Shown piece by piece: positions 26,167 through 35,857 of a stretch of 64,000 nt of DNA. The stretch is from Pedococcus dokdonensis (lineage in GTDB: Bacteria; Actinomycetota; Actinomycetes; Actinomycetales; Dermatophilaceae). The stretch covers positions 1,178,001-1,242,000 of the forward strand of contig NZ_LT629711.1 of the NCBI RefSeq assembly GCF_900104525.1. Direction: 5' to 3'. Below the pieces are notes generated by a model. The model was not told the DNA's origin, made no database searches, and saw only the letters and a program-made list of their open reading frames with translations. The number at the start of each line of letters is the position of its first letter. The stretch's first letter is position 1. Both the position numbers and the translations under genes were made by a program.

Positions 26167-27966
26167 ATGACCTCCAGGAAACGTCGGCTCGCAGCGGTGG
26201 CCACCGCCTGCACAGCGAGTCTCGGACTGGCTGCCTGCGCCAGCAGCACGGGCACCACGACAGGCACGTCCTCCAGCAGCGGGACCGCCGTCAAGGGCGG
26301 CACCCTGAACATGCTGGGCGTCGGCGACGTCGACTACATGGACCCCAACCTCAGCTACTACTCGGGTGGCTACCTCGCACTGCGGCTCTGGAGCCGACAG
26401 CTGTTCACCTACCCCGCGATCAAGGACCAGGTCACCAAGGCGGCACCCGACCTCGCGACCGCGATCCCCACCGAGGGCAACGGCATCAGCGCCGACGGCA
26501 AGACCTACACCTTCACCATCCGCGACGGTGCGAAGTGGGACACCAGCCCGGCGCGACAGGTCACCGCCCAGGACTTCGTCCGGGGCGTCAAGCGCACCTG
26601 CAACCCGGTGCAGCCGTTCGGCGGGCTCCCGGACTACCAGGACCTGATCGTGGGGTTCCAGCCGTTCTGCGACGGCTTCGCCAAGGTCGCCAAGACCCCC
26701 GCGGCCATCGCGGCATACGTGGAGAAGACCCCGGTCGCCGGGCTCACCGCCAAGGACGACACCACGGTCGTGTTCACCCTCACCCACCCCGCGAGCTACT
26801 TCGTCGACATGCTCACGCTGCCGTCCTTCTCTCCCGCGCCCAAGGAGTATGACGCGTACCTGCCGGCCAGCCCGGAGCTCGCTCAGCACACCATCTCCGA
26901 CGGCCCGTACAAGATCGACTCCTACACGCCGACCAAGAACATCACCTTCAGTCGCAATCCCGCCTGGGACCCGTCGACCGACCCGATCCGCAAGGCCTAC
27001 GTGGACAAGGTCGTCGTCAACGAGACGGTCAGCCAGGACTCCGTGCAGCAGCAGCTCCAGACCGGCACCCCGAGCGCGGACATGGCCTTCGACACCTTCC
27101 CGCCGCCGTCGCAGCTGGCTGCCCTGATCGCCAAGAAGGACCCGCTGCTCAACCTCGGTGAGGGCTCGTCGAACAACCCCTACCTCGTCTACAACACCGT
27201 GTCGCCCAGCAACAACAAGGCACTCCAGAAGAAGGAGGTGCGGCAGGCACTGTCGTTCGCCCTCAACCGCACCAACATCATCCAGGTGCTCGGTGGGCCC
27301 AAGGTCAACCCGCCACTGACCCACGTCCTCCCGAGCAACGTCGTCGGCGGTGAGCAGGACTTCGACCTGTACCCGAACGACCCGGCCAAGGCGAAGTCGC
27401 TGCTGGCAGCGGCGGGCTACCCGAACGGGCTCACGCTGAAGATGTTGTACCGCAACGCATCCGAAGGTCAGAGCAAGGCGTTCCAGACCGTGCAGCAAGA
27501 CCTCTCCAAGGTCGGCATCAAGGTCGTCGGGGTCCCGTCACCCAACGCCGACTTCTACACCAAGTACCTCCAGGTGCCGACCGTCGCCCAGCGCGGCGTC
27601 TGGGACATCGCGATCGCCGGTTGGGGCGCCGACTGGTACGGCAACGCTGCCCTGTCGTTCTTCAAGCCGCTGTACTTCGGCAAGGCGGCCTATCCACCGA
27701 TCGGCAGCAACTTCGGCTTCTACGACAGCCCGACCACCAACGCGCTCATCGAGGAGGCGTCGACGGCCAAGACCGAGGAGCAGGCCAGGGTCCTGTGGGC
27801 CAAGGCCGACCACCAGGTGATGGACGACGCGATCTTCTTCCCGATCACCAACCCGATCACCGCGAACTACCGAGCCGCCCAGCTGATGAATGCGGTCTAC
27901 ATCCCCGCCTTCCAGCAGTTCGACCCCGCGAACGTCTGGCTGGCCTCGGGCAAGCAGGGCGGCTGA
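26167..27966 (+). CDS. Peptide ABC transporter substrate-binding lipoprotein (SBP family 5)
   Basis: 599-residue family 5 solute-binding protein. A lipoprotein signal ends at 'LGLAAC' (C24) followed by a Ser/Thr/Gly linker. Family hallmarks include 'GGTLNMLGVGDVDYMDPNLSYY' at the mature N-terminus, 'DGKTYTFTIRDGAKWDTSPARQVTAQDFV', 'VRQALSFALNRTNII' and the near-C-terminal 'ALIEEASTAKTEEQARVLWAKADHQVMDDAIFFPI'. It captures oligopeptides or similar ligands outside the membrane. The start has a GAGGAGAA ribosome site. It is the first gene of a five-gene operon in the unusual order binding protein, D, F, C, B. Confidence 0.93.
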   Translation: MTSRKRRLAAVATACTASLGLAACASSTGTTTGTSSSSGTAVKGGTLNMLGVGDVDYMDPNLSYYSGGYLALRLWSRQLFTYPAIKDQVTKAAPDLATAIPTEGNGISADGKTYTFTIRDGAKWDTSPARQVTAQDFVRGVKRTCNPVQPFGGLPDYQDLIVGFQPFCDGFAKVAKTPAAIAAYVEKTPVAGLTAKDDTTVVFTLTHPASYFVDMLTLPSFSPAPKEYDAYLPASPELAQHTISDGPYKIDSYTPTKNITFSRNPAWDPSTDPIRKAYVDKVVVNETVSQDSVQQQLQTGTPSADMAFDTFPPPSQLAALIAKKDPLLNLGEGSSNNPYLVYNTVSPSNNKALQKKEVRQALSFALNRTNIIQVLGGPKVNPPLTHVLPSNVVGGEQDFDLYPNDPAKAKSLLAAAGYPNGLTLKMLYRNASEGQSKAFQTVQQDLSKVGIKVVGVPSPNADFYTKYLQVPTVAQRGVWDIAIAGWGADWYGNAALSFFKPLYFGKAAYPPIGSNFGFYDSPTTNALIEEASTAKTEEQARVLWAKADHQVMDDAIFFPITNPITANYRAAQLMNAVYIPAFQQFDPANVWLASGKQGG

Positions 27967-27976
27967 GGTCCCGGCC

Positions 27977-29040
<1,064 letters not shown>

Positions 29041-29044
<4 letters not shown>

Positions 29045-30120
29045 GGTCCGAGGTCCTGCTCCGCGCCGAGGACGTCACCAAGTCGTTCCCGGTCAGGTCG
29101 TCGGGACTGCGTCGCCAGCACGACGTCGTCCAGGCCGTCGCCGGCGTGAGCCTCGAGGTGCGGCGCGGCGAGACCCTCGGCCTGGTCGGCGAGACCGGCT
29201 GCGGCAAGTCCACCCTCGCCCGCTGCCTCGCCCGGCTGTACGACCTGACGTCCGGGACGGTCAGCTTCGAGGGCCGCGACATCAGCACCCTGTCGGGCCG
29301 GGAGATGCGCCCGCTACGTCAGGACATCCAGGTCATCTTCCAGGACCCCTACGGCTCGCTGAACCCCCGTCGCCGGGTGGGCTCGATCATCGGCGACCCG
29401 TTCGTGATCCACGGCATCGGGTCTGCCGACGACCGCAAGCGGACCGTCCAGGAGCTGATGGAGCGGGTCGGCCTCAACCCCGAGCACTACAACCGGTTCC
29501 CCGCCGAGTTCTCCGGTGGACAGCGCCAACGGATCGGCGTGGCACGGGCGCTCGCCCTGCGGCCCAAGCTGGTGATCTGCGACGAGCCGGTGTCGGCGCT
29601 CGACGTGTCGATCCAGGCCCAGATCATCAACCTGCTGGTCGACCTGCAGGACGACTTCGGGCTGACCTACGTCTTCATCTCGCACGACCTCTCGGTGATC
29701 CGGCACGTGAGCGACCGGATCGCCGTGATGCACCTGGGCAAGATCGCCGAGCTCGCACCAGCGGACCAGCTGTTCGACCACACCCGGCACCCGTACACCC
29801 GGTCGCTGTTGTCCGCGCTCCCGCACGCCGATCCGGACGTCGCGGACAGCCGGGAGCGGATCGTGCTCGTGGGCGACCTCCCCACCCCGACCAGCCCGCC
29901 CTCCGGCTGCCGGTTCCACACCCGCTGCCCCAAGGCGCGTGAGGACTGTGCGGCCACGGACCCGCCGCTCGTCCCGGTCCTCGGCGACGGCCCCGTGCAC
30001 CGCACGGCCTGCCTGCACCCGCTGGCGGTCGGCGAGGACCTCTCGTTGGCCAGCCCGCGGGTCAGCGACAGCGAGATCCACTCCAGTCCGCACCGCGTCG
30101 AGGAGGCTGAGTCCGCATGA
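29041..30120 (+). CDS. Peptide ABC transporter ATPase (OppF/DppF type)
   Basis: 359-residue partner ATPase. Walker A GETGCGKSTLAR, Q-loop 'IQVIFQDPYGSLNPRRRV', signature 'FSGGQRQRIGVARALAL', Walker B 'LVICDEPVSALDVS' and H-loop 'VFISHDLSVIRHV' are present, with the C-terminal cysteine cluster 'PPSGCRFHTRCPKAREDC'. The GETGCGKST P-loop is typical of the F subunit. I chose ATG 29041 because it overlaps the OppD stop (ATGA); the open frame upstream is only antiphase OppD sequence. The end overlaps the permease start by 4 bp. Confidence 0.94.
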
Positions 30121-31091
30121 GTGACACCGCAGACGTCGTGGCCGTGATGAACCATCCGGAGCCGGGGCCCACGACGGCCGGCTCGCCACCAGCTGTCAAG
30201 GGCATCGAGGGCCGGACACCGTGGCAGCTGGCGTGGCAGCGCCTGCGTCGCGACCGCGTGGCGATGGTCTCGCTGGTGGTGATCGGCCTCATCGTGCTGA
30301 TGGCTCTGGTGGCTCCCTTGTTCGCCGTCGTGACCGGGCACCCGGTGAACGAGCAGTACCGGCAGACCGGCCTCACCCCGGACGGCCTCCCACGCGGGCC
30401 GTCCAGCGAGTTCTGGCTGGGCACCGACGACCTGGGCCGCGACATCCTGGTCCGCATCGCGTACGGCGCCCGCATCTCGCTCCTCGTGGGGGTCGCGGCC
30501 ACGCTGTTGACCGTGGCGATCGGGGTCGTCATCGGGCTCGCAGCGGGATTCCTCGGCGGCCTGGTCGACACCGTGCTGGCCCGCCTGATCGACGTCGTCC
30601 TCTCGGTGCCCTTCCTGCTCGTCGCGATCGCCCTCGTGTCGATCACCGGGCCGAGCCTGCTCGTCACCGTCCTGGTGATCGGCTTCTTCAGCTGGGCTTC
30701 GGTCGCCCGCATCGTCCGTGGCCAGGTGCTGTCGATGCGGGAGCGCGAGTTCGTCGAGGCGGCTCGCTCCCTCGGGGCCTCCAACGGGCGGATCATGTTC
30801 GTGGACATCCTGCCCAACGTGCTCGCGCCGGTCATCGTCTACGCGTCCCTGTTGATCCCGGTCGTCATCGTCGTCGAGGCGACGCTGTCGTTCCTGGGGC
30901 TGGGGCTCGCTCCTCCGACGGCCGACTGGGGCGGGATGATCAGCGAGGCCCAGACCTACTACACGACCGCCTGGTGGTTCGTGGTCTTCCCCGGCGCCGC
31001 GCTGCTCGTGACGACGTTGGCCTTCAACCTGCTCGGCGACGGGATCCGCGACGCCTTCGACCCGCGCTCCGAGCGCCTGATGGCGAAGTGA
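30117..31091 (+). CDS. Peptide ABC transporter permease (OppC/DppC type)
   Basis: 324-residue permease with an N-terminal cytoplasmic stretch of about 45 residues and roughly six membrane helices. The first periplasmic segment reads 'GLPRGPSSEFWLGTDDLGRDILVRIAYGARISLLVG', the standard DppC signature. The EAA coupling loop is 'EAARSLGASNGRIMFVDILPNVLAPVI'. The ATG start overlaps the OppF stop (ATGA), so translation is coupled. It comes before the B-type permease here, the reverse of the usual gene order. Confidence 0.94.
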   Translation: MSDTADVVAVMNHPEPGPTTAGSPPAVKGIEGRTPWQLAWQRLRRDRVAMVSLVVIGLIVLMALVAPLFAVVTGHPVNEQYRQTGLTPDGLPRGPSSEFWLGTDDLGRDILVRIAYGARISLLVGVAATLLTVAIGVVIGLAAGFLGGLVDTVLARLIDVVLSVPFLLVAIALVSITGPSLLVTVLVIGFFSWASVARIVRGQVLSMREREFVEAARSLGASNGRIMFVDILPNVLAPVIVYASLLIPVVIVVEATLSFLGLGLAPPTADWGGMISEAQTYYTTAWWFVVFPGAALLVTTLAFNLLGDGIRDAFDPRSERLMAK

Positions 31092-31098
31092 GGGCGTC

Positions 31099-32058
31099 AT
31101 GGTCCGCTTCCTGATCCGGCGCCTCGCCCTCGGCGTCCTCGTCCTGTGGCTGATCACCCTGGCCGTCTTCGCGCTCTTCTTCGTGGCCCCCAACAACGTC
31201 GCCCGCACGCTGGCCGGTCGCCAGGCCACTCCGGAGACGGTCGCGGCGATCTCCCACCGGCTCGGCCTCGACCAACCGCTGTGGAAGCAGTACCTCGACT
31301 TCGTCGGCAAGGCGCTGCGCGGCGACCTCGGCTACGACTACTACCACCAGGTGCCGGTCACCACGATCATCGGCTCGGCGCTGCCGATCACCCTCTCCCT
31401 GGTGTTCGGCGCGGCCTTCCTGTGGCTGGGGCTGGGGGTCTTCAACGGCGTCGTCTCGGCAACCCACCCGCGCTCGTTCACCGACCGCTCGCTCACCGCG
31501 CTCAGCCTGTTCTTCTACTCGACCCCGACGTTCCTGCTCGGGATCCTCCTGCTCTACGTGCTGTACTTCCGGCTCACCCTGGCCGGCTACAGCGCCTTCC
31601 CCGCCGGTGGGTACGCGCCCTTCGGGGGCGGGCTGGGCGGCTGGGCCCAGCACCTGGTGCTCCCCTGGTTCACCCTCGCCCTGGTCTCGGCCGCGACCTA
31701 CACCCGGCTCACCCGCGCGTCCATGCTCGACGTGCTCGGCGAGGACTACGTGCGGACCGCCCGGTCCAAGGGCATCGGCGAGCGACGGGTGGTGCTGCGA
31801 CACGGCCTGCGCGCGGCGCTGACCCCGATCGTCACCCAGTTCGGGATCGACGTGGGGTCCCTGCTGGGTGGGGTGGTGGTCACCGAGACGGTGTTCAGCC
31901 TGCCCGGCCTGGGCAAGACCGCGATCGACGCGATCAACCAGCAGGACCTGCCCGTGATCATCGGCGTGGTGCTCTTCGCCGCGGCCGCCGTGGTGGTCGC
32001 GAACATCCTGGTCGACCTGGCCTACGCCGTGCTCGACCCCCGGGTCCGCCTGCACTGA
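31099..32058 (+). CDS. Peptide ABC transporter permease (OppB/DppB type)
   Basis: 319-residue permease with six membrane helices. The N-terminus 'MVRFLIRRLALGVLVLWLITLAVFALFF' is the classic DppB signal-like helix. The coupling loop reads 'YVRTARSKGIGERRVVLRHGLRAALTPIV'. It is the last gene of the operon, 7 bp after the C-type permease. A 34-bp-arm palindrome begins 4 bp after the stop. Confidence 0.94.
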   Translation: MVRFLIRRLALGVLVLWLITLAVFALFFVAPNNVARTLAGRQATPETVAAISHRLGLDQPLWKQYLDFVGKALRGDLGYDYYHQVPVTTIIGSALPITLSLVFGAAFLWLGLGVFNGVVSATHPRSFTDRSLTALSLFFYSTPTFLLGILLLYVLYFRLTLAGYSAFPAGGYAPFGGGLGGWAQHLVLPWFTLALVSAATYTRLTRASMLDVLGEDYVRTARSKGIGERRVVLRHGLRAALTPIVTQFGIDVGSLLGGVVVTETVFSLPGLGKTAIDAINQQDLPVIIGVVLFAAAAVVVANILVDLAYAVLDPRVRLH

Positions 32059-32061
32059 GGC

Positions 32062-32137
32062 GTCGCAAAACGGCGGTTGCGTCCACTTCCGCCCAGCAAT
32101 AGTTGGGCGGAAGTGGACGCAACCGCCGTTTTGCGAC
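32062..32137. repeat. Perfect inverted repeat, 34-bp arms, 8-bp loop
   Basis: Arms 32062-32095 and 32104-32137 are exact reverse complements, starting GTCGCAAAACGGCGG and ending with CCGCCGTTTTGCGAC. The loop is gcaatagt. The structure begins right after the last peptide-transporter gene. It is far longer than the other hairpins here and lacks a T-run. It may be a terminator, but its length and perfection also fit a small dispersed palindromic element. No second copy is visible in the window. Confidence 0.9.
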
Positions 32138-32150
32138 CCACCGCAGACGC

Positions 32151-32188
32151 CGAGAGGCCCGGCCCCCTGACGGGAACCGGGCCTCTCG
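32151..32188. terminator. Terminator downstream of rpsA
   Basis: A 12-bp perfect stem (CGAGAGGCCCGG / CCGGGCCTCTCG) with a 14-base loop lies about 44 bp beyond the rpsA stop. It sits between rpsA and the peptide transporter and could act on both strands. Confidence 0.7.
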
Positions 32189-32200
32189 CACCCAGCCAGG

Positions 32201-32220
32201 CGGCATACCGAGGTATGCCG
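32201..32220. terminator. Short perfect hairpin next to the rpsA stop
   Basis: CGGCATACC and GGTATGCCG form a 9-bp stem with a 2-base loop, ending 12 bp from the rpsA stop codon. It is also a back-to-back pair of the over-represented octamer CGGCATAC/GTATGCCG. Confidence 0.5.
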
Positions 32221-32231
32221 CGTGGACCGGA

Positions 32232-33737
32232 TCAGTTGCCGGTGAGCTTCTCGCGCAGTGCGGCGAGAGCCTCGTCGGAGGCCAGCGTGCCCTCGGACGC
32301 CGGGGCGGCCGGGCGGCTGCTGCCCGTGTCGCTGTCGGAGTCCGTGGAGGACGAGCCCGAGTCGGACGAGTAGGACGTCGCGGCACCGGCGTTGGCGGCA
32401 GCCTCGGCGTCGGCCTTGGTGGCCTCCTCGACCTGGGTCTTGTGAGCCTCCCAGCGCTGGTGGGCCTCGGCGTACTGCTTCTCCCACTTCTCACGCTGGG
32501 TGTCGAAGCCCTCGAGCCACTCGTTGGTCTCCGGGTCGAAGCCCTCCGGGTACTTGTAGTTGCCGGCCTCGTCGTACTCCGCGGCCATGCCGTAGAGGGT
32601 CGGGTCGAACTCGGCGACGGGCGCGCTGTCGTCGTTGGCCTGCTTGAGGCTCAGCGAGATCCGGCGACGCTCGAGGTCGATGTCGATGACCTTGACGAAG
32701 ATGTCGGAACCGACCGTGACGACCTGCTCCGGCAGCTCCACGTGGCGCTCGGCCAGCTCGGAGATGTGGACCAGGCCCTCGATGCCGTCGTCCACGCGGA
32801 CGAACGCACCGAACGGGACCAGCTTGGTGACCTTGCCCGGCACGACCTGACCGATCGCGTGGGTGCGGGCGAAGTGCTGCCACGGGTCTTCCTGCGTCGC
32901 CTTGAGCGACAGGGAGACACGCTCGCGGTCCATGTCGACGTCGAGGACCTCGACGGTGACCTCCTGGCCGACCTCGACCACCTCGGACGGGTGGTCGATG
33001 TGCTTCCAGGACAGCTCGGACACGTGGACGAGACCGTCGACGCCGCCGAGGTCCACGAACGCACCGAAGTTGACGATGGAGGACACGACGCCGGAGCGGA
33101 CCTGCCCCTTCTGGAGCTCCTTGAGGAACGTGGTGCGCACCTCGGACTGGGTCTGCTCGAGCCACGCACGGCGCGACAGGACCACGTTGTTGCGGTTCTT
33201 GTCGAGCTCGATGATCTTGGCCTCGATCTCCTTGCCCACGTAGGGCTGGAGGTCGCGGACGCGACGCATCTCCACGAGCGAGGCGGGGAGGAAGCCGCGC
33301 AGGCCGATGTCGAGGATGAGTCCACCCTTGACGACCTCGATGACGGTGCCGGTGACGACGCCATCCTCTTCCTTGATCTTCTCGATCGTGCCCCAGGCGC
33401 GCTCGTACTGCGCACGCTTCTTGGAGAGGATCAGGCGGCCTTCCTTGTCCTCCTTCTGGAGGACCAGGGCCTCGACCTCGTCGCCGACCTGGACGACCTC
33501 AGAGGGGTCGACGTCGTGCTTGATCGAGAGCTCACGCGAGGGGATGACACCCTCGGTCTTGTAGCCGATGTCGAGCAGGACCTCGTCCCGGTCGACCTTG
33601 ACGATGACACCCTCGACGATGTCGCCGTCATTGAAATCCTTGATCGTCGCGTCGATCGCGGCGAGCAGTTCTTCCTCGGTGCCGATGTCGTTGATGGCAA
33701 CCTGAGGGGCGGTCTTTTCGACCGTGCTGGCAGTCAT
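32232..33737 (-). CDS. rpsA: 30S ribosomal protein S1
   Basis: 501-residue S1 with four S1/OB-fold RNA-binding repeats, the usual actinobacterial number. Repeat openings are visible as 'GDIVEGVIVKVDRDEVLLDIGYKTEG', 'GVVTGTVIEVVKGGLILDIGLRGFLP', 'GQVRSGVVSSIVNFGAFVDLGGVDGL' and 'GQVVPGKVTKLVPFGAFVRVDDGIEGL'. The acidic tail after about residue 365 ends in a Ser/Asp-rich low-complexity stretch (SYSSDSGSSSTDSDSDTG). It recruits mRNA to the ribosome. ATG 33737 begins 'MTASTVEKTAPQ', the normal start. The leader contains a hairpin. Confidence 0.97.
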   Translation of the reverse strand: MTASTVEKTAPQVAINDIGTEEELLAAIDATIKDFNDGDIVEGVIVKVDRDEVLLDIGYKTEGVIPSRELSIKHDVDPSEVVQVGDEVEALVLQKEDKEGRLILSKKRAQYERAWGTIEKIKEEDGVVTGTVIEVVKGGLILDIGLRGFLPASLVEMRRVRDLQPYVGKEIEAKIIELDKNRNNVVLSRRAWLEQTQSEVRTTFLKELQKGQVRSGVVSSIVNFGAFVDLGGVDGLVHVSELSWKHIDHPSEVVEVGQEVTVEVLDVDMDRERVSLSLKATQEDPWQHFARTHAIGQVVPGKVTKLVPFGAFVRVDDGIEGLVHISELAERHVELPEQVVTVGSDIFVKVIDIDLERRRISLSLKQANDDSAPVAEFDPTLYGMAAEYDEAGNYKYPEGFDPETNEWLEGFDTQREKWEKQYAEAHQRWEAHKTQVEEATKADAEAAANAGAATSYSSDSGSSSTDSDSDTGSSRPAAPASEGTLASDEALAALREKLTGN

Positions 33738-33799
33738 GTAGTAGGAACTCCGATGGTGGACAGTGAATAGAAGGTGATGGTTGTGCTCACGCTCTTGGG

Positions 33800-33815
33800 G
33801 CCACCGAACGGTGGC
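33800..33815 (-). promoter_or_regulatory. Hairpin in the rpsA 5' leader
   Basis: GCCACCG and CGGTGGC form a 7-bp stem with a 2-base loop about 63 nt upstream of the rpsA start. Leader structures are known to mediate S1 autoregulation in other bacteria, but whether this one does is not known. Confidence 0.35.
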
Positions 33816-33889
33816 ACGGCGAAGCGCGCACACGAAAGTGCCTCCCCACCTTACCGAGGCCGTCCCTGCACGGTCAAAACGCGAGGGGT

Positions 33890-34705
33890 ATGCCGGTGAG
33901 TGAGTTTGCGCAGGTCAGCCGTCGAGAGGCGGGCGCCGAGGAGACCGCCGCCGCCAACCGGTCCTGGTGGGACGCCGAGGCCGGCGACTACTACGCGGAG
34001 CACGGCACCTTCCTGGGTGACGCCGACTTCGTCTGGGGGCCGGAGGGCTGGCGCGAGGAGGAGCTCGGTCTGCTCGGGGACCTCACCGGTCGGCGGGTGC
34101 TGGAGATCGGCGGCGGGGCCGGCCAGTGCTCCCGCTGGGTCGCCGCTGCGGGTGGCCAGGTCGTGGCCACCGACCTGTCGTCGGGCATGGTGAAGCAGGG
34201 GCTCGACCTCAACCGCCGTGCCGATGCGCCCGGGCCGCCGGTGCCGTTCGCCCAGTGCGATGCCGTGCAGCTGCCGTTCGCCGAGGGCTGCTTCGACACC
34301 GTGTTCACTGCGTACGGCGCCGTTCCTTTCGTCGCCGACAGCGCCCGGCTGCTGCGCGAGGTGGCGCGCGTGCTGCGTCCGGGCGGGCGGTTCGTGTTCT
34401 CGACGACCCACCCCTTCCGCTGGGCCTTCCCGGACGACCCGGGGCAGGGCGGGCTGACCGTCACCCAGTCCTACTTCGACCGGACTCCCTACGTCGAGGC
34501 CGACTCCGACGGCGAGGCGACCTACGTCGAGCACCACCGCACGCTGGGCGACCGGGTCCGCGAGGTGGTCGCGGCCGGGCTCGTGCTGGTCGACGTCGTG
34601 GAACCGGAGTGGCCCAGCCGCAACCAGCAGGCCTGGGGCGGCTGGTCACCGCTGCGTGGTGGTCTCTTCCCCGGCACCGCGATCTTCGTCTGCACGCGCG
34701 CCTGA
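33890..34705 (+). CDS. Class I SAM-dependent methyltransferase
   Basis: 271-residue methyltransferase. The SAM-binding motif I is 'VLEIGGGAGQCSRW' (about residues 69-82), followed by 'VVATDLSSGMV', 'DAVQLPFAEGCFDTVFTAYG' and 'REVARVLRPGGRFVFSTTHPFRW'. The N-terminal 'NRSWWDAEAGDYYAEHG' segment is typical of a common actinobacterial family of unknown substrate. ATG 33890 lies within a copy of the octamer GTATGCCG. It is divergent from rpsA. No partner gene fixes its substrate. Confidence 0.85.
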   Translation: MPVSEFAQVSRREAGAEETAAANRSWWDAEAGDYYAEHGTFLGDADFVWGPEGWREEELGLLGDLTGRRVLEIGGGAGQCSRWVAAAGGQVVATDLSSGMVKQGLDLNRRADAPGPPVPFAQCDAVQLPFAEGCFDTVFTAYGAVPFVADSARLLREVARVLRPGGRFVFSTTHPFRWAFPDDPGQGGLTVTQSYFDRTPYVEADSDGEATYVEHHRTLGDRVREVVAAGLVLVDVVEPEWPSRNQQAWGGWSPLRGGLFPGTAIFVCTRA

Positions 34706-34739
34706 GCGCCCACCCTGCGTCCCTGGACCCGATCAAGGT

Positions 34740-34796
34740 GGGTCAGGCGAGGTGCCGGGTCAGGCGAGGTGCCGGGTCAGACGAGGTGCCGGTCAG
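34740..34796. repeat. 17-bp tandem repeat, three copies plus a partial
   Basis: Units GGGTCAGGCGAGGTGCC at 34740-34756 and 34757-34773 are identical; 34774-34790 differs at one base (AGACG). A partial unit (GGTCAGGC) runs into the stop codon of the DUF3068 gene (34793-34795). The array lies between the 3' ends of two convergent genes. Confidence 0.9.
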
Positions 34797-35758
34797 GCAG
34801 TCGCCTCACGACGACCGCGGGGGGCGTCGCCACCACGCAGCGCGAGGAACCCACCGAGCAGCAGCAGCACACCCACGATGACGAAGGTCAGCGGCAGGGT
34901 GGAACGCACCAGGTGGAGCTTCGAACCCTTGTCGCCCGCGTCCTCGGCGTTGGCCTTCACGGTGGCGTCGTCGTAGCCGATGGTGCCCTTCTGGAGGGTG
35001 ACGATGTCCTCGCCGTCCTTCTGGAAGCGGGTGTTGAGCAGCTCCTCACCCTTGATGACGATGCCGGTGTTGGGCTCGACCCAGAGGGTGCGGGTGTTCT
35101 CGTAGACGCGGTCCACGGTGACGTTGCCGGTGGCCGCGGGGTCACCCGCGAGCGAGGCCGGCACCTCCTGCTGGGTGTAGGCGGTGGCCGGGATGACCAT
35201 GCGGTAGACGTAGACGTCGGTGCCGAACAGGTTCTCGGTGCGGACGAACTTGGCGTCGACCGGCTTCAGCAGCGTGTTGTCCCACCACTGGTAGGACTTC
35301 TTCTGCGCGTTGAACGGCATCTTGAAGATCAGGCCCTTGTAGGCGGTGGCGGTCCGGTCGGCCGGGTCCTCGGACGCGGCGTTGTAGGTGTCGCAGCACT
35401 GGACGGCCTCACCGGTGGTGCGGTCCATGGCGACGCGCTGGAGGCCGGCGGAGAGCACGGTGCCGTTCTGGTCGGTGGAGCGCACGAAGCTGTCCCAGAC
35501 CGCCACGTTGTCACCCTGCTTCGTCTGGGCGGCCTGGTCGGCCTTGACGAACCGGGTCGAGGTCAGCGTCAGACCGGACTTGGTCTCGAGGTCGGCGACG
35601 TAGAACGCCTCCATGTTCTGACCCTGCGACACCGACTTGGAGTACTGGTCGAGCGGCACCTTGGCCAACGACGGGTAGGCGTAGACCTTGAGCATCAACG
35701 CCGAGACGAGGAGAAAGGCTCCGAGCCCCAACCCGATGAGACCAGCGACCTTGCGCAT
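34793..35758 (-). CDS. DUF3068 (PorA-family-like) envelope protein
   Basis: 321-residue protein with one N-terminal membrane helix ('GLIGLGLGAFLLVSALMLKVYAYPSLAKVP') and one C-terminal helix ('LPLTFVIVGVLLLLGGFLALRGG'), leaving about 250 residues outside the membrane. 'PLDQYSKSVSQG', 'GLIFKMPFNAQKKSYQWWD' and 'YENTRTLWVEPNTGIVIKGEE' match the DUF3068 family, found in mycolic-acid and related actinobacteria and often beside envelope glycan genes. Function is not established. I chose ATG 35758 with an AAAGG ribosome site over a TTG six codons upstream. It opens the envelope polysaccharide region. Confidence 0.8.
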   Translation of the reverse strand: MRKVAGLIGLGLGAFLLVSALMLKVYAYPSLAKVPLDQYSKSVSQGQNMEAFYVADLETKSGLTLTSTRFVKADQAAQTKQGDNVAVWDSFVRSTDQNGTVLSAGLQRVAMDRTTGEAVQCCDTYNAASEDPADRTATAYKGLIFKMPFNAQKKSYQWWDNTLLKPVDAKFVRTENLFGTDVYVYRMVIPATAYTQQEVPASLAGDPAATGNVTVDRVYENTRTLWVEPNTGIVIKGEELLNTRFQKDGEDIVTLQKGTIGYDDATVKANAEDAGDKGSKLHLVRSTLPLTFVIVGVLLLLGGFLALRGGDAPRGRREATA

Positions 35759-35857
35759 CCAGAGAACCTTTCGCAATGCGGTCCGACGGCGACCGCGCAG
35801 CAGGTGCTGGCGCGGCTGGACCCCGGCGGCCAGCTGACTGATGACTATCCTTCGGGC

